A stretch of DNA of 64,000 bases from Gemmatimonadota bacterium (GCA_016712265.1 JADJRJ010000028.1:186001-250000), one strand, 5' to 3'; counted from the stretch's first letter, positions 40,917-50,194 are shown. Numbers and translations: made by a program. The notes: generated from the sequence alone by a model not told the origin.

Positions 40917-43853
40917 CTAGTTCATCCAGATGTCTTCGAGGACGGTGACGGTCTTGGTGTACTCCTTGCCGTCGACCGTGAGCGTCACCAGGTAGGCCCC
41001 TGGTTGGGCGAGGGTGCCCACGCGAGGGGGGCCGCCCTGTCCACCACCGCCGCCGCCGCCCCCGCCGAAGCCACCACCGCAGCCGCCGCCACCACCTCCG
41101 CCGCCGCCACCAAAGCCGCCGCCCTGACCCGGCTGCACCTGCCGGAGGTCCGAGCACAGGTTCCACTGCACCCGGTTGAGCCCCGCGGTCTTCGGCGCGT
41201 CGAAGCTGCGCGCAAACGATCCGTTGCCAAGGTCACGAATGGTCAGCTTGACGTCCGACGCCGAGTTCTTGAGGTAGTAGGCGATCGCCGTGCCGGCGGG
41301 GGCGTTCTCCCCTTCATAGTTCTTCTGCCCGGTCACTGACCGGCGCATGCGAATGTCGTCCTTCCAGCGGATCGCGTTGCGCGGCTCGAAGAGCACGGCG
41401 TCCTGTTGCATCACCGCGGGCGTCATCTGCTGCAGGGCGGAGATGTCGTCCATGATCCAGACGCTGCGCCCGTGCGTCGAGAGCACGAGGTCGTTGTCGC
41501 GCGGGTGGACGATCACGTCATCGATGCGCACCACCGGGAGGTTGGTCATGAACTTCTTCCAGGTCTTCCCCTCGTCGAGCGAGGTGTAGAAGCCGTACTC
41601 GGTGCCCGCATAGAGCAGGTTGGGGTTTCGCGGGTCCTGCCGGATGGAGTTCACGTTCCCGAATGGCGGGAGGTTCGACGAGATCGACGTCCAGGTCTGG
41701 CCGTAGTCGCGCGTCATGTAGATGTACGGCTTCAGGTCGTCGTGGCGGTGGCCGTCCAGGGAGACAAAGGCCGTCCCGCGATCGAAGTACGACGGCTCCA
41801 CGCGAGAGACGTAGTACTCGCGCGTCCCGCCGGGGATGTTCTTGCCGACTTCCGTGAAGGTCTGGCCGCCGTCACGCGTCACCTGGATGTTGCCGTCGTC
41901 GGAGCCGACCCACATGATGCCGGCCTCGATGTGCGACTGCGCCACGGCGATGATCGTGCCGTAGAACGAGACGCCGTCGTTCTTGGCGTTGATGCAGGTT
42001 CCGGCGCGCTGGCGGTTGCAGGAGGGAAGTGACCCCTTCAGCCCCATAATCTCGCGGTCGTCGCGGTTGACCTGCTTGGTCAGGTCACCACTCGTCCACC
42101 AGGTCTGGCCCTTGTCACGCGAGATGAAGAGGCGGTTCGCCCCCGTGATGATCGTCGACGCGTCGTGCGGGGAGATCTGGATCGGCGTGTTCCAGTTCCA
42201 GCGCAACACCGACCCAGGCTCCAGCGGCGGGAAGACGTTAGGCGCCCCACCACCGGGTCCGCCGAAGTTCACGCCGCCGTCCGGACCACGCTGGGGTGCC
42301 CGTGGACGGATGCTCGTCGACGTCCCCTGCCGCAAGTCGAGTCGATTGATGTTCCCGTTCTGCGACTCCGAGTACATGATGTTCGGGTCGGTTGGGTCCA
42401 CTTGCGTGTAGAAGCCGTCACCGCCGCCGACGCGATACCAATCCTGCAGGAGAATGGGGCCGGAGCGCACGGAGCTCGGTCCACACCAGGAGCCGTTGTC
42501 CTGCAACCCCGTGCAGACCGTGTACGGGCGCTTCATGTCCACCGACGCATGGTACGGCTGGCCCATCGCCCAGTTGCGTGGTGCTTCCCAGGTGGCGCCG
42601 CCGTCGTACGAGATGTCGATCGAGCCGTCGTTGCCGTACATCACGTGCTGGCTGTTGGCGGGATCGATCCAGATCGCGTGATGATCGACGTGTCCCATCC
42701 CCTGCAATCCTGTGAATGTCCGCGCACCGTCCGTGGACTTCTGCGCGTTGACTCCGCCGACAAACACCACGTCCTCGTTGTTCGGGTCGACGCGGATCTG
42801 CGAGAAGTACATGGGGCGCTGGTTCTGGTTGCTGCGGAACTGCCAGCTGCGCCCCCCGTCATTGGAGCGCCAGATCCCGCTCACCTGGTCGTCCGGGGGC
42901 AGGTTGGCCTGGTTCCCAAAGCCACCGCCGCCGCCACCGCCGCCACCCTGCGCGCCGGTCGAACGTGCGCCGGCCTGGATCGGCTCACCACTCGGCCCCA
43001 CTTCCATCTGGGCGTAGATCACGTTGGGGTTCGAACGCGACCAGTCGAGCGCGATGCGCCCAGTCACGCCACGCGGGAGCCCGTTGCCACTGACCTTGCT
43101 CCACGTCTGCCCGCCGTTGGTGCTGCGATAGATCCCGTTGTCCGGTCCACCCGACGCGAACCCCCACGAGGTGCGCCGGCGCGTGTACATCGCGGCATAT
43201 AGGATGTTCGGGTCACGCGGATGGATGATGAGGTCGGTCGCGCCCGTGTTCTCGTCGAAGTAGAGAACCTTGTTCCAGGTCCGGCCGCCGTCTGTCGTCT
43301 TGTAGACCCCGCGCTCGGCGTTGGGGCCGAACAGGTGGCCCACGGCGGCGACCCAGACCGTGTTCGCGTCACGAGGGTGCACGATCACGCGGGCGATCGA
43401 TTGCGTCTCGCGCAGCCCGATCTGGGTGAAGGTCTTGCCGCCATCGGTGGTCTTGTACATCCCGTCACCGAACGACGAGCTCTGTCGATTGTTGGGCTCG
43501 CCGGTCCCTACATAGATGATGTCCGGGTTGGACGGCGCGATCCCGATGTCGCCCACCGAGTGGGTCGAGTAGGAGTCGAAGATCGGCGTCCAGGTCGTGC
43601 CGTTGTTCACCGTCTTCATGATGCCGCCCGTGGCAAACCCCACATAGAAGGTTGTGGGATTGCCCTCGACGGCCGCGATGTCGTTGACGCGCCCGCCCTG
43701 GCCTACAGGTCCGATGGAGCGCCAGCGGAATCCGCGAAGCAGGGGATCGTCGGCCTGGTTGACGAGGGCAGCAGGGGTCGCCGCAGCCTGGGCCAGGAGG
43801 CACGGCGTAGCGCCGAGGGCCAGGATGGAGGCGGAGAGAAGCCGGTAGTACAT
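40917..43853 (-). CDS. large exported Asp-box (BNR/sortilin-like) propeller protein
   Basis: A 978-residue protein with a signal peptide (MYYRLLSASILALGATPCLLAQ). About eleven Asp-box motifs of the form S/T-x-D/N-x-G-x-[TS]-[WF] (TTDGGKTF, TTDGGRTW, STNGGQTW, SNDGGRSW, SYDGGATW, SRDKGQTW, TRDGGQTF, TRDYGQTW, SLDEGKTW and others) point to two sialidase-like or Vps10-like propellers. Two poly-glycine tracts interrupt it: nine glycines near residue 285 and a longer Gly-rich linker near 925-955 before a C-terminal strand domain (PGAYLVTLTVDGKEY). Enzyme activity is not indicated. Similar proteins are plentiful in Gemmatimonadota and are often called glycosyl hydrolases without proof. It follows the serine hydrolase gene on the same strand. 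Confidence 0.82.
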   Translation of the reverse strand: MYYRLLSASILALGATPCLLAQAAATPAALVNQADDPLLRGFRWRSIGPVGQGGRVNDIAAVEGNPTTFYVGFATGGIMKTVNNGTTWTPIFDSYSTHSVGDIGIAPSNPDIIYVGTGEPNNRQSSSFGDGMYKTTDGGKTFTQIGLRETQSIARVIVHPRDANTVWVAAVGHLFGPNAERGVYKTTDGGRTWNKVLYFDENTGATDLIIHPRDPNILYAAMYTRRRTSWGFASGGPDNGIYRSTNGGQTWSKVSGNGLPRGVTGRIALDWSRSNPNVIYAQMEVGPSGEPIQAGARSTGAQGGGGGGGGGFGNQANLPPDDQVSGIWRSNDGGRSWQFRSNQNQRPMYFSQIRVDPNNEDVVFVGGVNAQKSTDGARTFTGLQGMGHVDHHAIWIDPANSQHVMYGNDGSIDISYDGGATWEAPRNWAMGQPYHASVDMKRPYTVCTGLQDNGSWCGPSSVRSGPILLQDWYRVGGGDGFYTQVDPTDPNIMYSESQNGNINRLDLRQGTSTSIRPRAPQRGPDGGVNFGGPGGGAPNVFPPLEPGSVLRWNWNTPIQISPHDASTIITGANRLFISRDKGQTWWTSGDLTKQVNRDDREIMGLKGSLPSCNRQRAGTCINAKNDGVSFYGTIIAVAQSHIEAGIMWVGSDDGNIQVTRDGGQTFTEVGKNIPGGTREYYVSRVEPSYFDRGTAFVSLDGHRHDDLKPYIYMTRDYGQTWTSISSNLPPFGNVNSIRQDPRNPNLLYAGTEYGFYTSLDEGKTWKKFMTNLPVVRIDDVIVHPRDNDLVLSTHGRSVWIMDDISALQQMTPAVMQQDAVLFEPRNAIRWKDDIRMRRSVTGQKNYEGENAPAGTAIAYYLKNSASDVKLTIRDLGNGSFARSFDAPKTAGLNRVQWNLCSDLRQVQPGQGGGFGGGGGGGGGGCGGGFGGGGGGGGGQGGPPRVGTLAQPGAYLVTLTVDGKEYTKTVTVLEDIWMN

Positions 43854-43899
43854 GGGCGCTCCGGTGGGTGTTGGGACGGGGTCGTAAGCAAAACGACAT

Positions 43900-43955
43900 A
43901 CGTCCGGGAACGCCGGAGCGCTAGATCGAGCGCCCCTACTTACCTTGGACCAGGG
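43900..43955. repeat. duplicated structured segment, copy A
   Basis: About 55 bases that match 45451-45504 at roughly four of five positions. They span the end of the serine hydrolase gene and the gap after it. The part TCCGG-loop-CCGGA is kept as a hairpin in both copies with loops of five and four bases, followed by GCGCT(A/T)GATC and CCCCTACTT. Confidence 0.6.
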
Positions 43956-45438
43956 TGAAGGCGCCCTTGAGTGGTGACCCGGCGGACCACGGTTCGAGGC
44001 CGATGGCGTGGGACTCGGTCGCGGGAGGGCCACGCGGGCGCCGTGGTGCGGCCGGGGCGGGGGGACGGCGTCGCGGATTGGCGAGCCGGGCTCTCACGCC
44101 GCCCAACTGGGTGTCCCACTGGAGCACTGTGTGTCTGCCTGACCCAGTAAACCGCAGGGCGGCGTCCAGGCCAGGCACGTAGTGCAGCCCGGGTTCGACG
44201 AGAAAGGCGTCGTATTTGACACCGGCGGCGGTCACCACCATCGCCTCTCCCTGCTGGTGGATGGAAACCGCGCCGATGCCGGGCACCTGGTAACTCCCGC
44301 TGGGGTCGCCTGCGTAGGCCCTGTGGTCGCGAGGCACCAACGGCTCGGGCTGACGGCCGTCCACGAGGGCGAGCAGCGCCCGGGTCAGTCCCACCTGCAG
44401 CCAGAATGGGGGGGCATCATTGGCCACCCAGGCCAGGCTGGTGCCGGTTGCTTCATCGATATAGGCGATGCTGAAGAAGCCGTTGTGGTGGCCTGAGTAG
44501 TAGCGTTGGCGCCCGTCGCGTGCGGCATACCAGCTGCCGGGGGTGATGCCGGTACGGCGGCCATCGTCCAGGCGGCCCGGTGCGAGCGCCGCACGGAAGG
44601 CTTGCGGGCGGAGCAGCCGGCGATACCCCGAGACCCACCGGTGCAGGTCGTTGGCCGACAGGTAGATGTTGTCCGCGCCGTAGAAGCCCTCGAGATCGTA
44701 GGCGTCGTGGTCCCTGACGCCGTCCTTCGTGCGCTGGTAGCCGCGCGTCCGCGTGCCGTTCCACGCGCTGAACCGCGCCGGGCGCAGGAAGGCGGTGAGC
44801 TGCAGCGGTCGAAAGAAGCGAGCGGCCATGAAGTCCGCGTAGGACTGCCCCGACGCACGTTCGATCACACTCGCGGCCAGGTCGTAGGCCAGGTTGTCGT
44901 AGGAAAAGCCGTGCCCGACGCGAAACGGCAGCGGGGGACGAGTGCGCGCGAGGAGTGCCAGGTGTGCCTCGTTGCTCCGGGGTTCGCCGGGCGAGGTCAG
45001 CGAGTCGAAGTACGAGTAGTCGGGGAGTCCGACGGCGTGGACGAGCAGGTGGCGGAGCCGGACATTGGCGTAGGGAAAGGCGGGCAGCCACCGCGTGACA
45101 TGGTCGTCGAGCCGGAGCCGTCCCTCCTGCGCGAGCTCAAGCAGCCCGGCCGCGGTAAAGGTCTTGGCGATCGAGGCGGCGTCCGTGGGAGTGTCCGGGG
45201 TGAACGGGATGCTGGCGGCGCGATCGGCGAAGCCAAATCCACCGCGATAGACCACTCGGTCCCCGCGTCCGACCACGACCGCACCCTGGAAGCGATCGCG
45301 CGCCACCAGGTCCCGCATCATCGAATCGATGGAGATTCGTACGCGGTCGTCGCGGAGCGCCTGCGCCGACAGCGTCGAGGTGCAGGCGAGTCCGGCGATC
45401 AGGAGCAGCCGAAGCCGGCCGCGGATGTGCGGAAGCAT
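43936..45438 (-). CDS. exported serine hydrolase (class C beta-lactamase/DD-peptidase-like)
   Basis: A 500-residue exported protein (signal to about residue 26, ALSAQA). The active-site motifs of the serine beta-lactamase-like family are intact: S89-I-A-K92, Y180-D-N182, and HHNG near residue 317 standing for the third K/H-[ST]-G motif. The C-terminal 130 residues add a lipocalin-like strand region (GSYQVPGIGAVSIHQQG...) and then a proline/arginine-rich stretch (RRRPPAPAAPRRPRGP) of low complexity. It may act as an esterase, D-aminopeptidase or carboxypeptidase; a true beta-lactamase is unlikely. It lies between an NTF2-like lipoprotein gene (46 bases upstream) and the propeller gene (82 bases downstream). 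Confidence 0.87.
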   Translation of the reverse strand: MLPHIRGRLRLLLIAGLACTSTLSAQALRDDRVRISIDSMMRDLVARDRFQGAVVVGRGDRVVYRGGFGFADRAASIPFTPDTPTDAASIAKTFTAAGLLELAQEGRLRLDDHVTRWLPAFPYANVRLRHLLVHAVGLPDYSYFDSLTSPGEPRSNEAHLALLARTRPPLPFRVGHGFSYDNLAYDLAASVIERASGQSYADFMAARFFRPLQLTAFLRPARFSAWNGTRTRGYQRTKDGVRDHDAYDLEGFYGADNIYLSANDLHRWVSGYRRLLRPQAFRAALAPGRLDDGRRTGITPGSWYAARDGRQRYYSGHHNGFFSIAYIDEATGTSLAWVANDAPPFWLQVGLTRALLALVDGRQPEPLVPRDHRAYAGDPSGSYQVPGIGAVSIHQQGEAMVVTAAGVKYDAFLVEPGLHYVPGLDAALRFTGSGRHTVLQWDTQLGGVRARLANPRRRPPAPAAPRRPRGPPATESHAIGLEPWSAGSPLKGAFTLVQGK

Positions 45439-45450
45439 GGTCTGAACTGG

Positions 45451-45504
45451 ACGTTCCGGGACGCCGGAGCGCTTGATCCGGCCCCTACTTCCCCGGGACC
45501 GGGA
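45451..45504. repeat. duplicated structured segment, copy B
   Basis: The partner of 43900-43955, covering the last codons of the NTF2-like lipoprotein gene, its stop, and most of the gap to the serine hydrolase start. The TCCGG/CCGGA hairpin is kept with a loop one base shorter. Confidence 0.6.
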
Positions 45505-46036
45505 GATACCGCTTGGCGAAATTGAACAGGGTGGTCTCCTGCTCGGCGGGGTTCGACGCCTGGAAGTGGGTGATGCGCCAGCCGTCCGAGCTGTTCTTGA
45601 CCACCATCATCATGAGTCCGCGAATGGTGACGCTACGACCGGCAGTGTCGCTCCACTGTTCTCTATATGTCTCTGTGACGCTGGCAACCCCCGGCGCCAG
45701 CGGTCGAATGACCACCGAGTCCGGCGTCCAGTTGAAGCCGCCGAGCCAGTCGGGCCGCGCGCCGAACAGGATTTCCTTGCGACCGGAAGCCAGGACGGGT
45801 TCGGGGGACCCAACCGAGCCCCCGTAAAAGACATCCTCGGAGTAGATCTTGAGGCCGAGTTCCTGGGCCTGCGGTCCCGCGGGATACCCGCTCATGAAGA
45901 CCTGGTGCTGCTGCAGGAAGGTGCGCACGCTGTCGCGCAGTGCGGCTTCGTGTGCGGCGGTCATGACCGCAGGCGCACTCGAACATCCGACGCAGCAGAC
46001 AAGCGAAAAGGCGGCGAGGCGAGCAGAGATGGGCAT
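45485..46036 (-). CDS. NTF2-like/SnoaL-type lipoprotein
   Basis: A 183-residue lipoprotein: lipobox CCVGC near residue 18, then an NTF2-like cone fold: an N-terminal helix (AALRDSVRTFLQQHQVF), strands EDVFYGGSVG, RKEILFGAR, SVVIRPLAPGVASVTETYREQW and IRGLMMMVVKNSSDGWRITHFQASN. The family includes small enzymes and binding proteins; no catalytic residues can be named. The serine hydrolase gene starts 46 bases downstream on the same strand, and the two are probably one transcript. A second NTF2-like gene is encoded divergently 228 bases away. Confidence 0.7.
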   Translation of the reverse strand: MPISARLAAFSLVCCVGCSSAPAVMTAAHEAALRDSVRTFLQQHQVFMSGYPAGPQAQELGLKIYSEDVFYGGSVGSPEPVLASGRKEILFGARPDWLGGFNWTPDSVVIRPLAPGVASVTETYREQWSDTAGRSVTIRGLMMMVVKNSSDGWRITHFQASNPAEQETTLFNFAKRYLPVPGK

Positions 46037-46264
46037 GGGGAGGCAGGGCGGTTGGGATCAGCGCGCGAAAGTGCGGTGGGGGCGCGTTCGGCGCAACCGC
46101 GCTCCCGGGGGCGCTCGTCAGGGTCGCGCGCGCCTTGTTCTGCCCCTCGGCGCTGGTGCAGGGAAAGCGGCCCGCCCTCTCACCACCACGGTTCGTCCCT
46201 TGCTGCGTTTGCCCCGTCGCGCGCGAGGTGATGTTGCGGCCTCACCCGGAACCCGAGGTCTCTC

Positions 46265-46705
46265 GTGCGTCTCCCCCTCATCACCTGCTTGTTCCTCGCC
46301 CCCCTCCTGCTCCAGGCCCAGGCACCCGCAGATCGCGATGGCGTGCGTCGGGCCGCGATGGACTACCTCGAGGGGTTCTATGAAGGAGACAGCACCAAGC
46401 ACCTCCGCAGCATCCGTCCCGAGGTCTACAAGTACGGCTTCTACAAGCCTGCGGCCGACAAGCCGTACCAGGGCAACCAAATGACCTGGGCCGGCTTCAT
46501 GGACTTCACGCGGAACGTGCGGACCCGCAAGAATTTCGCGCCGGCGACGGCTCCGAAGGAGGTGGCGATCCTCGAGGTACAGGACCAGACCGCGGCGGCA
46601 AAGGTGACCGCCTGGTGGGGGACGGACTACCTGCTCCTGGGAAAGTTCGACGATCGCTGGATGGTCACCCACGTGCTCTGGCAGTCACCGCCGCCGCGCC
46701 CGTGA
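46265..46705 (+). CDS. exported lumazine-binding/NTF2-like protein
   Basis: A 146-residue exported protein starting at a GTG (MRLPLITCLFLAPLLLQAQ leader). The mature part follows the Lumazine_bd_2/NTF2-like pattern: AAMDYLEGFYEGDSTKHLRS, a YKYGFYKPA strand, then EVAILEVQDQTAAAKVTAWWGTDYLLLGKFDDRWMVTHVLWQ. This type usually lacks a known enzymatic role. The 228-base gap upstream, shared with the divergent NTF2-like lipoprotein gene, holds no other feature that I can support. It converges on the GMC oxidoreductase gene. Confidence 0.75.
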   Translation: MRLPLITCLFLAPLLLQAQAPADRDGVRRAAMDYLEGFYEGDSTKHLRSIRPEVYKYGFYKPAADKPYQGNQMTWAGFMDFTRNVRTRKNFAPATAPKEVAILEVQDQTAAAKVTAWWGTDYLLLGKFDDRWMVTHVLWQSPPPRP

Positions 46706-46739
46706 TCCCCGGCGCCGCGGTGTTGCTCGGCTGGCGGTC

Positions 46740-48242
46740 CTAGGCGAGCGCGCCCCACTCCTCCCGGATCCCCTCGGCCACGCGATCGGCCAGGGCCATG
46801 ATCGTCAGGTACGGATTGATCTCGAGTGAATCCGGGAACAGGGACGCGTCGGCGACCCGCAGCCACGGGAAATTGCGCAGACGCCCCCGGGAGTCGGTCA
46901 CCGCGCGAGCGCCGGTGCCCATGCCGCAGCCTCCCATGAGGTGGGCCGCGGCAATCGAGACGCGCCCTGGCAGGAAATACTCCTCCCGGATCAGGTCGTC
47001 CATGCGGTACGCGTCGGCCCGCTCGATGAGCGTGGGGTCGGAGAGCGGGGAATGCACGCGCTGGGCGCCGGCCGCAAAGAAGATCCGCGTGGACGCGCGC
47101 GTGGCCGCCACCAGCGACCGCCGCACAGCGGGCGTAAAGCTGTAGTGCACCACGGCCTTCCCTGTTTTGTCGACCGTGATCCGGTTGCCCTTCACCGCCT
47201 TGTCGCACGCGAGCACGAGGATCATCTGCAACCGCGGAAACGCCTGCATGAACGTGCTGTGTTCGGGGCCGAAGCTGGTGAGGTTCTTCGCCGTCACGAA
47301 CGGGAAGTACATGCACGTCTCGAGCACGAACCCCTCGGCCACGGCGCGGTCGACGAAGTAGCTCTTCGGGTGCCCGACGTCATTGGTGATGGGGTGCTCG
47401 TGCTCGCCCACGAGGATCAGGGCCGGATGGCAGGTGAATCCTTCCCCGAGTCCCGGAATGCCGCGGGTGAGCGGCGAGCGGAGGAGCAGCGCACTCGTCC
47501 CGATCGAGCCGCCGCAGCTCACCACCAGCCGTGCCGTCACGTGATACTCACCAGCCGCCCAGGGTGAGGGACGACCCTTGGCGCCGTCCGGGCGCGGGTG
47601 CACCCGGACCCGCAGGGCGCGCTCCTCGACCTGCAGCACCTCCGCGCGGGTCACGACCTCCACCCCCTGACGCTCAGCATCGGGAAGCTGGACCCGGTGG
47701 GTTCCCATCTTGGCGCCATTCGGGCACCCGAGGTTGCATAACGAGGACCCCTTGCAGCCGCGCACGTTCACCGGGAACTGCTCGGGCTTGTAGCCACAGC
47801 GGTGGGCCCCGGTGAAGAAGCGCTTGTTGTTCTCGTTCAGCAGCACCCGCGGCAGGTAGTGCACATGGTTGGCCGCCATGAAGCGCTCGCACCGCCGCTC
47901 GAGGTCGGCATGTTCGAGTCCCGGCACACACCACGACCGGATGACGCGATCCGGTGCGACGAGGGACGTTCCCGTGTAGACCACGGTCGATCCGCCGTAG
48001 GCCTGGCCCATGGCGAGGGTCATCGTGCCGTCGGCCGTCAGGAAGCCCCCACCCTCCGCGTAGAGCGCGGGAGCCATCTCCGCCTCGCGGCCGGTGAACT
48101 CGTGGTCATCCAGCTGCGGCCCCTGCTCGAGCACGAGGACCTTGAGTCCCTGGGCCACCATCGGGGCAAGCGCCTGCGCGACGGTCCCGCCGCCCGCTCC
48201 GGAGCCCACAATCACGATGTCGTACGCGCGCGACTCTGCCAC
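46740..48242 (-). CDS. GMC-family FAD oxidoreductase
   Basis: A 500-residue flavoprotein starting at a GTG. The FAD-binding dinucleotide motif VGSGAGGGTV lies at residues 12-21 and is followed by VLVLEQGP. Middle motifs LAMGQAYGGSTVVYTG and VRGCKGSSLCNLGCPNGAKMGTHRVQ match bacterial GMC oxidases of the cholesterol-oxidase/alcohol-dehydrogenase-like branch. The C-terminal AAHLMGGCGMG and EINPYLTIMALADRVAEGI carry the catalytic His and Asn regions. Its substrate is probably an alcohol, sterol or sugar. It begins one base after the stop of its small upstream neighbour, which suggests a two-subunit enzyme. Confidence 0.87.
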   Translation of the reverse strand: MAESRAYDIVIVGSGAGGGTVAQALAPMVAQGLKVLVLEQGPQLDDHEFTGREAEMAPALYAEGGGFLTADGTMTLAMGQAYGGSTVVYTGTSLVAPDRVIRSWCVPGLEHADLERRCERFMAANHVHYLPRVLLNENNKRFFTGAHRCGYKPEQFPVNVRGCKGSSLCNLGCPNGAKMGTHRVQLPDAERQGVEVVTRAEVLQVEERALRVRVHPRPDGAKGRPSPWAAGEYHVTARLVVSCGGSIGTSALLLRSPLTRGIPGLGEGFTCHPALILVGEHEHPITNDVGHPKSYFVDRAVAEGFVLETCMYFPFVTAKNLTSFGPEHSTFMQAFPRLQMILVLACDKAVKGNRITVDKTGKAVVHYSFTPAVRRSLVAATRASTRIFFAAGAQRVHSPLSDPTLIERADAYRMDDLIREEYFLPGRVSIAAAHLMGGCGMGTGARAVTDSRGRLRNFPWLRVADASLFPDSLEINPYLTIMALADRVAEGIREEWGALA

Positions 48243-48243
48243 G

Positions 48244-48675
48244 TCAGCTGTCCATCAGCGGCTCGCTCGCGGCGCGTCGTGCGCTCCAGCCGTCCGGGTG
48301 GGCGCGATAGCCGATGCGCTCCTGGATCTCCGGCTGCGAGTAGTACCCGAGCAGGACAAGCGTGCGCAGCCCCCACACGCCGCGCCGGACCAGGAGGAAA
48401 CGCGACAACTCCAGTGCCTTGAGCAGCCGGTGCCGTGGCGTGGGGGCGAGGCGCGAGAAACGGGCGCGGTCAGTAAGCAGCGGCAGGTATTCCACCACGC
48501 GCGCAAACAACACGAGCTGCCGCCGGACGCGTTCCGGCCGAGCGGCAAGGGCCCGCTCCACCTCGGCCTCCATGCGGGCCCAACCGTCTGCGTCCAGCGC
48601 AACCGTCTCGGGCACCACCGCCGCCGCCACCGCCCGGAAAGTTGCGCGGATCTGGGGAAGGACCAATCCGCTCAT
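48244..48675 (-). CDS. small partner protein of the GMC oxidoreductase
   Basis: A 143-residue mainly helical soluble protein. Its opening (RATFRAVAAAVVPETVALD) and helices (EAEVERALAARPERVRRQLVLFARVVEYLP, HRLLKALELSRFLLVRRGVWGLRTLVLLGYYSQPE) recall the small subunit-3 type partners found fused or adjacent to GMC oxidoreductases, which may stabilise or export the large subunit. It has no Tat signal that I can see. Stop and start of the two genes are one base apart. The ATG at 48675 is chosen because longer frames run opposite the amidohydrolase gene. Confidence 0.65.
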   Translation of the reverse strand: MSGLVLPQIRATFRAVAAAVVPETVALDADGWARMEAEVERALAARPERVRRQLVLFARVVEYLPLLTDRARFSRLAPTPRHRLLKALELSRFLLVRRGVWGLRTLVLLGYYSQPEIQERIGYRAHPDGWSARRAASEPLMDS

Positions 48676-48817
48676 GCCGTCGGGTGAAGTTCGCGGGAAG
48701 GTAGTCCCCGTTCGCTCCGGGGGAAGGACACGATGGTCGCACGGGGCGAGGGGTCTGCCCGTGTAAGGTCTTCCAGCGTGGAGGGACTGCCTGTGTAACA
48801 CCCTCCGCCTCCCGGCC

Positions 48818-50191
48818 ATGCTCAGCGCGCTCCTGTTCAGCATTCCCCTGCAGCTCACCGTGATCCGGGATGTCACGGTGATCGATGGCCCCACATCGGC
48901 CGCTCGTGCACACCACGATGTCGTTGTACGCGATGGGCGCATTGAGCGCGTCGAGCCTACGCAACGGAATGCGCCACGCGGGGCCCGGGTCATCGACGGA
49001 CGCGGCAAGTACCTGCTTCCCGGGTTCATCGATACCCACGCCCACGTGGCGATCGGTCCCGTGACGTATCGCGTCGACGTCGGGGGTCCGCAGATGAGTT
49101 TTCGGTATGACCACGAGGCGTCGCGCCACACGCTCGCCACGCTGCTCGCCTTTGGGGTGACCACCGTCCGGAATCCGGGTGGTCCCATTGAGCACGCCGT
49201 GGCCCTGCGCGACTCCCTGGAGCGGGGACAGGTCCCCGGTCCACGCGTGCGCACCGCAGGTGAGGCGATCGATGTCTTCGCGAGCCCGGGGATGGGTCGC
49301 GCGGCGACCACCCCGGAGGCGATGCGCGAGGAAGTACGGCGCCAGGCCGCCTTCGGGGTCGACTACATCAAGCTGTACGGCGGATTGAGCCTTCCCCTGG
49401 TCACAGCCGGCATCGACGAGGCCCATGCGCGTGGCGTGAAGGCCATCACCCACACGGTCTTCACGACGTGGACCGACGCGGCGAACGCCGGCATCGATGG
49501 CATCGTCCACGTGGTGCCGGGCTCCCATATGCTGATCGACAGCACGCGACGCGTGGACTACATCAAGACGTTCAAGGGAACGCAGTTCATGGCGACCTGG
49601 TTCCGCTATGCCGACACGAGCAGCACGGAGATCCGCACGATGATCGACGCGCTGGTCCGGAACGGCACCTGGTTGGATCTGACGCTGGTCACCTTCGACC
49701 GCATGTTCCGCGGCAACAGCGCGGCGGTGCGCGAGAGCCCCGACCTGAGGTTTGCGTCGCCCGTCATGCGCGAAAACTGGCAGACCTTTGACCTGGCCCT
49801 GGGCTGGAGTCCCCAGGATTACATAGATGCCGTCGCGGTGTGGCCCCGGGTGGAGGCCTTTGTGCGCGCCCTGTTTCGGGCGGGGGTGCGATTGACCGTC
49901 GGGACGGACGCCAACAACCCGTGGACCGTGCCCGGGATATCGTTCCATGATGAACTTGAACTGCTCGTGAAAGCCGGCATCCCCGCATCCGACGTACTCC
50001 GCATGTCCACCCTGGACGGCGCGAAGTCCCTGGGACTCGAGGCAGAGATTGGCACGGTGGAGCCGGGGAAACGTGCCGACCTGGTCCTGCTCGAGGCCGA
50101 CCCACGGGTGGACATCCGGAACACGCGACGCCTGGCCGTGATTGTTCAGCGGGGCGAAATCCGACGGGCGGCTGACCCGCGCTCGCGCTGA
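48818..50191 (+). CDS. amidohydrolase (imidazolonepropionase-like)
   Basis: A 457-residue amidohydrolase-superfamily enzyme. Metal/catalytic landmarks are intact: H74-A-H76, the lysine in YIKLYGG, histidines in AITHTVF and IVHVVPG, and the aspartate in GTDANN. The N-terminus is hydrophobic but short (MLSALLFSIPLQL), so export is possible. C-terminal VLRMSTLDGAKSLGLEAEIGTVEPGKRADLVLLEADP is typical. It is related to, but clearly different from, the amidohydrolase at 7426-8640. It ends three bases before the sigma factor gene, a surprisingly close spacing for an enzyme and a sigma factor, so they may share a transcript. Confidence 0.87.
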   Translation: MLSALLFSIPLQLTVIRDVTVIDGPTSAARAHHDVVVRDGRIERVEPTQRNAPRGARVIDGRGKYLLPGFIDTHAHVAIGPVTYRVDVGGPQMSFRYDHEASRHTLATLLAFGVTTVRNPGGPIEHAVALRDSLERGQVPGPRVRTAGEAIDVFASPGMGRAATTPEAMREEVRRQAAFGVDYIKLYGGLSLPLVTAGIDEAHARGVKAITHTVFTTWTDAANAGIDGIVHVVPGSHMLIDSTRRVDYIKTFKGTQFMATWFRYADTSSTEIRTMIDALVRNGTWLDLTLVTFDRMFRGNSAAVRESPDLRFASPVMRENWQTFDLALGWSPQDYIDAVAVWPRVEAFVRALFRAGVRLTVGTDANNPWTVPGISFHDELELLVKAGIPASDVLRMSTLDGAKSLGLEAEIGTVEPGKRADLVLLEADPRVDIRNTRRLAVIVQRGEIRRAADPRSR

Positions 50192-50194
50192 CGC

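Noticed and set aside
43936..45438. Antibiotic-resistance beta-lactamase
   Set aside because: The fold and SxxK/YxN motifs fit the wider serine hydrolase family. The extra C-terminal domain and lack of specific AmpC features make a resistance role unlikely.
48470..49948. A 492-codon minus-strand frame opposite the amidohydrolase gene
   Set aside because: It is a shadow frame; the plus-strand amidohydrolase has intact metal-binding motifs.
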